From the NCBI GenBank assembly GCA_036346255.1, contig CM070633.1, positions 24,304,001 to 24,368,000 on the forward strand: a DNA stretch of 64,000 nucleotides, given 5' to 3'. The notes beneath the pieces were generated by a model, which made no database searches, was not told the DNA's origin, and saw only the letters and a program-made list of their open reading frames with translations. Source of the DNA: Ampelocalamus luodianensis. Taxonomy: Eukaryota > Streptophyta > Magnoliopsida > Poales > Poaceae. Shown here one piece after another: positions 55,620 to 64,000 of this stretch. Made by a program: the position numbers and the translations under genes. Each line of letters starts with the position of its first letter. Position 1 is the stretch's first letter.

Positions 55620-58504
55620 TGTCACAGCCCCAACAATTAAAATGGATTAATGTGTATTTTATTTGCATGCATTATTGATTTCAAAACACTTCCATATTAT
55701 ATTGTACTTGAAAAATCTAATTTGAGGTGAACATACACATCAAAATTCACATTTCACTTCAAATCAGTGATAAAAGTTGTGATCATCATCTGGAACCAAT
55801 TAATTTAAATACTAAAGTAATTATCACGAATTAATATAATTTTTCCAAAATTTTGGGGACTAGTTTGAACCTAATTAAAATTCAAACAACATATATAAAC
55901 ATACAACATGTTTGAATTTAAATGTCACAAATTTTAATATGAAAAGTGGTGTTCAATAATTTTTATAAATACTAGGTCATCCCAGGAACACCCTTGATTT
56001 ATTTTAGAATTTTTAGAATTTTATTTCTATAGTTAAAGCCTCGGTCAAACTTGTTTAGCCGTGGTCAAACTGAAATCAAACTCGGGCTCGTTACTGTTGC
56101 ACCGACTCGACCCTGGCTCGAGTCCAACGCGCCATCTTGGTTTCAACCAGCCGCCTAGCTGCACTCACTCGCGCGCCGTCGGATCGTGATCGAAGGGCTC
56201 AAGCGGAGTTGGTTGTTCGGACAACTTCTAACGGCCACGACATCCTGACCGTCCACTTTTAATCAAACGGCCGAGCCACACCGCACTTCCCTCACTCTTC
56301 TGCCGCTGACCTGCGGGCCCCGCTGGTCAGACCTTTCTTCCACCTCGGGCAGGCGAGCCATAGAACGAGGGCGCCACGCGCCGCGCGAGCTCTGAGCTGC
56401 CTCCGTCACCCCCGTGACTCCACCGCCCTCTGCGACCTATCCCGGAGCATCTCCACTCAACGCCGTGCCCACCTCCGTCATCTCCCAAGCATATTACCCT
56501 TCTCACCACTCCCTTTTTCGGCCATTCTCCCTCTCGGTGGCCGAGGGAGAAGAAGCTGTTCTTGCTTTCTTCTCGGGTAAAATCCGCGTCGTCTTGTCCC
56601 TTGGCCCCTATTTTCCATGCTTTTTCCATTTTTGCTCATTTGAGCCTTTGTCATTGCTTGTAGGATCTGGGGCAGAACCGAGCTCTCGGCCGCTCCAGAG
56701 CACGCCCCGAAGGCCATCTTCGTGCCATCTCTAGCTCCGGTGAGTTTGGTTGTCAATCTAGCACGTCACTTTGCGACATGAGGCACAAGCCACGTTTTCC
56801 CTCAACCAATTTGGTTGATACTTCACAGGATCGCAGGAAATCGAGTTTTCTCCTTTGACGACCGTAAAGCCCTAGTTTCGTTCTCGCCTCCGGCAGGGTG
56901 AGTGTTTCACCGATCCTTTGTGTTGGCACCATCTCCGTACTCTACTTATCCTTTTCGGCACCTTCGTGACTTTTCTTTTGCATAGAGTGTCTCCCTCCGC
57001 GTGGAGCCTTGTACCGCCACCGCCATTAACGACGGCAAGGAGCCTCTAGTGCTCCTCCGCCCCCAACTTCACCCCAGTGAGCTTCACAAGGGCCCAGGAG
57101 CCTGTTTTGGTGTCGGTTTTCTCTGGAGGGTCTTCCGCTTTGAGCGCCCTCAGCACCCGTACACTCCTCCTCCGCTCATCTCCGTCGCCGGCGCGCCACC
57201 GTACCTCTCCGTCGGCAACGACCTCGCCGGAAGGTAGCCCCCCCTATTCTCTTCCTATTTTGCCTCGCCCACGCACCCTCGGCCTCCCCTGCGCCGTGGC
57301 GGCTCGGCAATGTCACGGGCGCGCGTTTCCTCTGTTGTCGGATTTAGTCTGAAAACAGTAGCGTGTTTAATTAGCAAAATCTCAGTTTAATTAGCGTAAA
57401 TAATCGCTTAGTTTCTTAATGACTGTCCTTAAAGGATTGGTAAGTCCTTGACATGTGGGCCGGTATGTCCTTTTAAGTGAATGTGTAGATCGTAGTATAC
57501 GTTTTCTATTCAGGGATCACGTATTCCTTGTATGTTAGGAAGGAATCTACGTTTTATTAAAACAGAAGACGTATTCCTCAGAATACACCTCCACCCTAGT
57601 TTCGGCAGAGACCAAGTCAGCTTTGACTGGGTCAAACCTTGACCCCGGTCCCCTCTCGATGGTAGTAGCTAGCTCACCAGTAGAAAAAGTAATAAGTACT
57701 TTATGAAATTCGAAATCTAATAACTCGTACGCTAAAATTGGTATTAACTTTGAAAATGCATAACTAAATCATTTTAACTCCAAAATGGGTGAAACCACTT
57801 CTGTTAGTTTTCATATTTAATGAACTTTGTATTAAAATTGGTTTTAACCTTGTCTCTGTAACAGAGAGCATTAATTTGGAAAATGGGCTATTAACACTAT
57901 TATTTTTACAAAAGAAAAAGGCTGATAACTTCAAAAAGTCATAAGTAATTCTTGGAAACTCCAAAAACAGTAAAACCAGTTTTGGTAATTTACTTTTCAA
58001 ATGAGGTTAATTATAAAAATGGTTTCGAACTTACCTCTATCACAGAAACTCTAGTTTGAGGAAAATGATCCATAAGGGGATTATTTTTACACTATTAATG
58101 CTGATAACTTTATAAATCAATAACTAAATCATGAAAACTCCAATTGGAGCAAACTCAACTGTTTTGAACTTGTGATAATATTGCCCATTTATTCATGTAA
58201 CCCTTGTATACACCACTTCTCTACAAAATTTCACTTCGTAATTAAATTGCTTAAATGGAGACATATCGAAGTCTGAAATTCAAACTATCATAACTTTCAC
58301 ATACTAAATCAAAATGAAATAATTCTTTCACCAAAAATCATCTAAAATCATGACTTAGCTACTGTAGAAAAATCATGCATTTTGAAGCATTTTGATTTTT
58401 GAGGTATTTCTCGATGTTTATTCGGTATTGTATTTATCTAAATATCGAGCCCATTGATATTGACTCCTATGCAACTGAGAGCGAACAACTTAGCTACCTG
58501 CAAG

Positions 58505-59776
58505 GCAAGCATCCTTTGAACTTTCTTTTTGCATCATATTTGATCCCAATTTTGTTAGGATAGATGCAATGATAATTGCTTGCATGCTATTTTGATAATG
58601 TCGCTATTTTTGTGATGAATAGTTAGACACATTCTATTATGTTGTCATTGTGGCTATCCATGAATTATTCCATTGCTGAAACGATATGATAGGAGGTGTG
58701 AAGTTATATTGTTCGAGTTTGCTTAGCCATGCAAGTCTAGAACCTGAAGTTATATGATAGGAGGTGTGAAGTTATATGGGATAAACACAACTCTCATTAT
58801 ATACTTTTGTTTCAGATCTTCGTACCTGTTTTACAATTTAAATTTTGTCATTTTAAATGAGCTTTTGGTCTGGACAAGTGTTGGTTAGTGATGGTGCTTT
58901 GTGCACGAGATTGGGTATGTGGTTGGACTTGTCTAGACAATTAAGGACCGAACTTTGGTAACGTCGTTGATTCAAGTATTTTCGTGCTACCATACGCAGT
59001 ATATGGGTGCTGTATGGTTAAGTAGGGGGAAGGTTCTATTGTGTTAAGTCCCATGGTGGTGTAGGGGCATTTGTGTTTGATCATTTGTCCTTAGGAGCCG
59101 ACGTAATGTTCTATAGTGTGCATGGTAGCACCAATTACCCTTTATGTTGCGTCGGTATTTCCAATATAACTTGTGAGCCCCTTAGCAAGTGCTATACGCT
59201 GCTTGTACTAAGACCGGAAACATCTCACATGGGGGACTTAGCTCAATAGGATTTTCTTGCTGAAAATGACCGTATCTCGATTCTCCCCGGCCAGCATACC
59301 AAAGGAAGTGTGCCATTATCCGGAGGCTTACGGGCTAATCGAGTCGTGTGGGTAAAGTAGTACACCCCTGCAGGGTATAATCTATTCGAATAGCCGTATC
59401 CACGGTTATGGACAACCGCTTGAGTTCGGGAGTTACTATTGTTAGACTTGAAATCAAAATTGTGGGTGAACTCGGTAATTAGCATGAATGGGATGTTTAT
59501 GCTTATTGTTGTATCAAAGTGGGCAGCCACTTTGTTATTTGTATGTTTAATTTGTTACTTAGTTCATTAATTATTCACATGTTTACTTCTACTTCAAATC
59601 TGATTTTGAAATGGCACTTGAAAAACTAGTATGTGTAGGTTGTACATTGTTGCGTCACTTTCGCAAAACTAAGCCAATATGAGCCTTCCTTTGAATGACC
59701 TTATGCATAACTATTTTTATTTGTGTAAGACTTGCGAGTACTCTTTGGTACTCAACGGATGTTTCTTGGCTTTACG
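58505..59776 (+). other. Putative LTR-embedded GC-AG intron, H LTR
   Basis: 1272 bp. Donor TGCAAG|GCAAGC; acceptor read TTTACG|GTGAGG (CAG probably read as CG). Palindrome at 59382-59393. GAGTAC (59736-59741), loop of six, GTACTC (59748-59753), 23 nt before the acceptor. Upstream exon-like frame: IEPIDIDSYATESEQLSYLQ. Confidence 0.5.
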
Positions 59777-59838
59777 GTGAGGACGATATTGAGGTTGAGG
59801 AGTTCGCCGGTGTCGATTTAGGTGACACCGACGAGTAG
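59777..59838 (+). CDS. Putative acidic terminal exon (H LTR)
   Basis: In phase 1 it reads GEDDIEVEEFAGVDLGDTDE and then stops with TAG at 59836-59838. It shares phase, place and acidity with the B, C and D exons. Confidence 0.45.
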
Positions 59839-60327
59839 TATGCTATCTTCTAGCTCCCAGTCGGTTGCCGATGGGTTGTGGGCATACCACTGTTGGTCCT
59901 TTTGGTTTATTTACTCGCTTCCGCTATAAACTTGTTAAATTTGGCCGGTCGGCCCTTATGTAATTGTACTCTTAGAACTGTGTTGTAACTTTTGTACTAT
60001 TTATGTATGATGGTTGTATGGATGTGACTAACATTGTAATGAGGGTATGATTATATTGGTCACTGATCTTGGGAGCCAATATAGGTCATACTCGCTGTTC
60101 TTGGATTCCTATTTAACTCGCTAAGTGTAGTGCTTGACTTGTTGGAGAACCGACAATCATGTAGTGCTAGCAGGGGAGCAGCGCGCATGGTCGTCGGGGC
60201 TCTAGAATTGAGTTGAGTCTCTCACTTAGACCGAGTTAAGTTGGAATCCATTTACCGGAGATTCCGAGTTATGTCCCTAAGACCTTGATTAGTCTCGGTC
60301 TTAAGGAGATAACCCGGGTCCCCACGT

Positions 60328-60340
60328 TGGTATCGAGCCA
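60328..60340 (+). other. Primer-binding site, element H
   Basis: TGGTATCGAGCCA, three bases after the LTR end. Confidence 0.82.
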
Positions 60341-60539
60341 TCTTGATGTAGGTTAGTGATAGCATGGGCGTTAAGTTTAGCAAACCTTTGGTCAATTTAT
60401 TTTCCGAAATTATCAAAATTACTTTGAAAAGTTAAGTTAGGAGTATCTTTTATTCCTTACCCATCCTAGTATCATTCCTTGCCTTATTCAGGTTTTGGTT
60501 TTGCAAAACTAACTTACCTTGCCTTTTCTCATCCTTTAG

Positions 60540-61209
60540 ATGAACCCCCAATACCTTGTTCGCGAGACCCAAGCTGAGGATGTGGGAGGATACCCGAGTT
60601 CCGAGGATATGATGTGGAAGGCGAATTTCACCTACCACCGACGTACTCCCTTTACCGTCGAGATCGAGGACCGGAATGGAGGAATACTTGGTCGTGGCGA
60701 TATTATTGCTAGACGTGTTACGGAAGCATCCCGATCGTTTTGTGCTTATGGCACCGGAGGCCATGGCGCCGCAAGAAGTGGCTAGGTGGCCATGAGTCGC
60801 CTCCGCTATGACTGACAGAGCTGTCCCACCGCCTATGACCATTTCCCCATGCAAGCACGTGAAGGGGAAGTGAGCAGGTTTGCTAGGATTCAGTTCGGCG
60901 AAGACCCTCAGGTTCGACAATTGGCAAGACGGTGCACATCATGGACGGATGCATCGCACCATGCATGAGTTGTGGGAGACGCGACGGCGTCTCATTGGGG
61001 CTCAGGAGCACTTGAGGCTCATGCATGATATGAGGCTCATTCATCCCAGTGTGTTATATGGCACTAATATGATCTCCCCTTATCTTTCTGCACCAGCAGA
61101 TTGTTGTCTTCCTGTGGTAGGAGGTCATATGAATGCCATAGGATCACCTTTATGTCTTCCTAACCTAGGGGACCCGACGATCTGGATCCCTGGGCACATC
61201 TTTGGATGA
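60540..61209 (+). pseudogene. Element H pre-gag open reading frame region
   Basis: It starts at ATG 60540 (MNPQYLVRETQAEDVGGYP), open to 60785, and continues in another frame as CPTAYDHFPMQAREGEVSRF, then RFARIQFGEDPQVRQLARR, to about 60973. A third frame follows (HELWETRRRLIGAQEHLRLM) to 61209. It lies between the primer-binding site and gag, as in B. I do not recognise a domain. The codon-like character and the position suggest an extra protein or an N-terminal extension; the frames are broken in at least two places. Confidence 0.45.
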
Positions 61210-61567
61210 GTTTCCGGTGAACTTTGACCGGAATAATATCTAGGATGTTGAGGTAGTGAGCTCGCTGTCCAGGCATGTTTTCAGTGAAGCGTGTATCCGT
61301 TAATTGTGTAACAGGCTAGTAGTTGTTGGATCTTCTTGTATTATTTTGGACTTTAACTTTGGGCAGTTGCCGTTTGCCTACGGGCCAACCTGGATGTAAT
61401 GTTTCCAAAGGACTATCATTTGCTGTTATGGATTTTGTACTAGCCTTAATGTTTCGTACCTTATTTAATGTTAAATTTCTGCTGTGTTTTTAAATATCCT
61501 TCTTATTGCTTGCTCAAATAAGTTATGACCTTCATGTTTATCTTCTAATCCTCCTTGTCACTCCAGG

Positions 61568-62720
61568 ATGTCAGGCCCTAATACTCGGGCTAGAGCTCAG
61601 CGCGATGGGGGATCTCCACCACAGGGCACTCGTTCTGCTGCTGTGGCAGAATTTTACGCCCGCGAGGAGAGGGGTGAGCCCTCTCACCAGCGCCAGCCGC
61701 GGGACAGTTCATCTGAGGAGGTACTTCCTCCGCCACCCACTATGGCGGAAGTCTTGGCACAGATCGAGAGAAACAGGATGGATCAGACCAGGATCCTGGA
61801 GGCGATAGCCCGCAACACCTCTCCTGCTCCTGCGGCAGCAGGGGGAGGGGGACAACAGAGGCAGCGGGGAGGTCTCGCTGATTTCCAGCGGACCAACCCC
61901 TCCACCTTTTCTGGCACCGAGAGCCCGATGGAGGCTGAGGACTGGCTGAGAGACATTGAGAAGAAGCTGGCTATTGCTCGCGCACGAGCGTTGAGAGGGT
62001 GCTCTTGCCGCCTATCGCCTTGAGGCGCGCTAGTGCGTGGTGGGACAACTATACCGCCATGCACCGGATGGGGAAGTTCCATCATGGGGCGAGTTCATGC
62101 GCCTTCGAGGAGGCTCACATTCTGAGGGGTTATGTTGATCAAGCAACAGCAGTTCCTTGCCCCGAAGCAAGGAAAGAAGACCGTCTCGAGTACCTCCAGA
62201 GTTCAACTCCTGGCCCGCTATGCCCTGCATGATGTATCCACCGATGCTCGCGCCTTGGCACGCTTCATGGGCGGCTTGACAGAGGAGATGCGTTGGCTTT
62301 AGCGCACATGATTTCCGCAATTTCAGCATCTTGTGAACAAGGCCATAGTTGTGGAGCATAAGAGTGTGGCAGTGGAGGAGTCCAGAAGAGGAGGAGGCAG
62401 CCCACTCTCGCCTAGTAGCAGTTTCTCAGCAGCGCCCGGCCACCCGGGCACTCGCTCGTGCCCCAAGACCACCGAGGCCTCTCGTGGTACCTCCACGACC
62501 CTCCGCACTGATGGCGAGCGGAACAACGGGGTAAGAACTCCTGCACGATGGGGCATACAAGCCCAATGTCACTGTTTCCATTGTGGTCGCCAGGCCACTA
62601 TGCACACCACCGCCGCCAACAGCGAGGAATGCCCTGCACTTATCGAGCTCCTACTCCACCACCGTGGCGAGACCTTCACCACCTCCGAGGGCAGCATCTA
62701 CCCTCCTCGATTCCAGACGT
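61568..62720 (+). pseudogene. gag: Element H gag, frameshifted
   Basis: Start MSGPNTRARAQRDGG at 61568. The first 140 residues are open: a Pro/Ser-rich N-terminus, an Asn/Gln stretch with a coiled-coil look (MAEVLAQIERNRMDQTRILE), then the start of the capsid domain (NPSTFSGTESPMEAEDWLRD). After 61990 the frame changes (ASAWWDNYTAMHRMGK at 62030-62080, EYLQ near 62190). The zinc knuckle at about 62570-62640 is split: CFHCGR in one frame and GHYAHH in another. GRVNHA marks the passage to protease. Confidence 0.8.
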
Positions 62721-63929
62721 GGTCGAGTGAACCACGCCACCGCCGAGGAGGCTAGCGACGCTCGGATGTCGCTTTGGGTACACTTCGTTAATTCTTGTCC
62801 TGCATCAGTTTTATTCGATTCAGGGGCATCTCATTCATTCATCAAAGAACAATATGCTGCACTTAATCAATTTGAAATAGTCAAACTTCAGCCACCTTAT
62901 CAAATTCAATCACCGGGATCGGTTTTCCAAACCGATCAAGTCTGCCGGGGCGTAAAAGTGGAAATTCAAAATATCAACTTCTTCGCAAATTTAATTGTGA
63001 TAAATTCAGTAGGTATTGATGTGATATTAGGGATGGATTGGCTGTCCAAAAATCAGGGAAAGATCGATTGTGCTCAACGGTCCATTTCAGTCACTAGCGA
63101 AGATGGTAGTCAGGTCATTTTTGCACCTTCAGTTGGCAGTTCTCATCTCTATGCTTTGGAAGCTAGTACCTCTCTTGAAATTGAGAAAGTTTCGGTGGTA
63201 TGTGAATATCCAGATGTATTCCCTGAAGAACTCCCAGGCATGCCTCCAGACCGTGAAGTTGAATTCATCATTGAGCTTGCACCCGGTACTGCGCCGATAT
63301 CAAAGCGGCCATATCGGATGCCTCCAAATGAGTTGGTAGAATTGAAAGCACAACTCCAAAAACTTCAAGATAAGGGTTTCATCCGGCCAAGCTCCTCACC
63401 TTGGGGATGCCCGGCCATCTTTGTTAAGAAGAAAGACAAGAGCTTGCGGATGTGTGTTGACTACCGTCCGTTGAATGAAGTCACTATTAAGAACAAGTAT
63501 CCACTTCCGCGGATTGATGACCTGTTCGACCAACTTAGTGGAGCCCAAGTGTTCTCCAAAATTGACTTGAGGATGGGTTACCATCAAATCAAGGTCAGGA
63601 CAGAGGACATTCCGAAGACAGCTTTCTCTACTCGGTATGGTCTATACGAGTACACTGTTATGTCTTTTGGATTGACTAATGCACCTGCTTATTTCATGAA
63701 CCTCATGAACTCGGTTTTCATGGAGTATTTGGACCAGTTCGTCGTTGTATTTATTGATGACATCCTTATTTACTCCAAGTCCGACGAAGAACACGAGAAA
63801 CACCTGAGACTTGTGTTGGAAAAGCTTCGTCAGCATCAACTCTATGCCAAATTCAGCAAATGTGAATTTTGGCTACGTAAAGTGAGTTTCTTGGGTCATG
63901 TACTCTCCAAGGGTGGTGTCATTTGTTGA
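62721..63929 (+). CDS. Element H protease and reverse transcriptase (open, 3' truncated)
   Basis: The best-preserved pol in the window. Protease: VLFDSGASHSFIKEQYA (Asp codon 62818) and VDVILGMDWLSKN. Linker: EYPDVFPEELPGMPPDR. RT: ISKRPYRMPPNELVEL, RPSSSPWGCPAIFVKKKD, MCVDYRPLNEVTIKNKYPLP, KIDLRMGYHQIKV, MSFGLTNAPAYFMN, the catalytic FVVVFIDDILIYSKS (FIDD, 63750-63761) and FLGHVLSKGG. One extra T near 63925 shifts the frame (VIC-stop). About 50 bp later the gene ends against a possible new insertion, so the connection, RNase H and integrase are not seen. Confidence 0.92.
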   Translation, partial: GRVNHATAEEASDARMSLWVHFVNSCPASVLFDSGASHSFIKEQYAALNQFEIVKLQPPYQIQSPGSVFQTDQVCRGVKVEIQNINFFANLIVINSVGIDVILGMDWLSKNQGKIDCAQRSISVTSEDGSQVIFAPSVGSSHLYALEASTSLEIEKVSVVCEYPDVFPEELPGMPPDREVEFIIELAPGTAPISKRPYRMPPNELVELKAQLQKLQDKGFIRPSSSPWGCPAIFVKKKDKSLRMCVDYRPLNEVTIKNKYPLPRIDDLFDQLSGAQVFSKIDLRMGYHQIKVRTEDIPKTAFSTRYGLYEYTVMSFGLTNAPAYFMNLMNSVFMEYLDQFVVVFIDDILIYSKSDEEHEKHLRLVLEKLRQHQLYAKFSKCEFWLRKVSFLGHVLSKGGVIC

Positions 63930-63983
63930 TCCAAGTAAGGTGCAGGATGTCCGAATCGAAACAACCAAAGAGCGCCACCGATC

Positions 63984-64000
63984 GTAACACCTCAGACCCA
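63984..64000 (+). mobile_element. Possible start of another LTR at the window end
   Basis: The RT reading breaks off and GTAACACCTCAGACCCA follows GATC. It resembles a TGTAACACC LTR start lacking its first T. Only 17 bp are visible. Confidence 0.3.

Larger units (their letters stand above)
55620..60324 (+). mobile_element. Gypsy H, 5' LTR (4705 bp)
   Basis: TGTCACAGCCCC to GGGTCCCCA, followed by a primer-binding site. The module order is that of A/C: AT-rich start with TTGTGATCATCATCTG, a CpG-rich block (56080-57350), an AT-rich block (57690-58430), and the intron module (58505-59776). The 3' LTR lies beyond the window. Confidence 0.85.

Noticed and set aside
52292..60324. A single 8-kb LTR from 52292 to 60324
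   Set aside because: TGTCACAGCCCC at 52944 and 55620 matches the A/C LTR start, and the landmarks after it are at the same offsets, so the H LTR begins there and 52292-52943 is a separate LTR (J).

Overview
The window is plant DNA, most likely from a grass. It is solid retrotransposon-derived repeat: I see no host gene, tRNA, rRNA or CRISPR array that I can support. The evidence is Ty3/Gypsy polyproteins (gag zinc knuckle, DSGA protease, FIDD reverse transcriptase, RNase H, HHCC/DDE integrase, C-terminal chromodomain-like tail, as in the Tekay/Del group), primer-binding sites for initiator-Met tRNA, polypurine tracts, LTRs of the TGTAAC...ACA type, and a BARE/Angela-like Copia LTR. The host assignment is inference. 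Element names A-K below are my own labels.

Layout, left half (1-32718) is one nest cut by the left window edge. Gypsy A (5' LTR 1-4041, internal 4042-8784, 3' LTR 8785-12878) sits inside the 5' LTR of Gypsy B (12879-15228, internal 15229-20921, 3' LTR 20922-24245). B sits inside the pol gene of Gypsy C (integrase 24246-25899, 3' LTR 25940-30119; same family as A). C sits inside an LTR of family D (30120-32718). Then come a 59-bp tandem repeat (32950-33273), purine-rich DNA, and a minus-strand LTR/PBS junction near 34742.

Middle: element F (35658-45438) is a LARD-like non-autonomous element, with two ~3.44-kb LTRs flanking a 2.9-kb internal region without retroviral genes. Right part: a minus-strand D-like LTR (E, 46658-52291) is split by a Copia solo LTR (K, 47189-50913, TSD aaatg), which itself carries a minus-strand LTR of an F-related family (I, 48489-50655). 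E is then cut by LTR J (52292-52943), which is cut by Gypsy H. H's 5' LTR start is duplicated around a solo LTR (G, 53974-55536). H runs on through its LTR (55620-60324), a pre-gag ORF, gag, protease and reverse transcriptase to the window end.

The strongest unexplained signal lies inside the LTRs. All nine LTR families or copies complete enough to judge (A, B, C, D, E, F, G, H, I) share what looks like a 0.64-1.27-kb GC-AG intron. It starts at a GCAAG donor and ends at an AG acceptor. A hairpin whose stem covaries between families lies 22-34 nt before the AG. A perfect 12-bp palindrome (A-E, H) or an array of hairpins (F, I, G) lies within it. In B and C a 72-75-nt microexon of matching phase precedes the intron, and a short acidic terminal exon follows it. 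This suggests a spliced, structured leader or small gene carried by the LTR itself.

A second window-wide signal is that differences between sister LTRs and related ORFs pile up at CAG/CTG (CHG) sites, often CAG to CGG, CGAG or CG. This looks like a sequencing artefact at CHG-methylated cytosines. It may account for many of the apparent frameshifts, so 'pseudogene' calls here are provisional.
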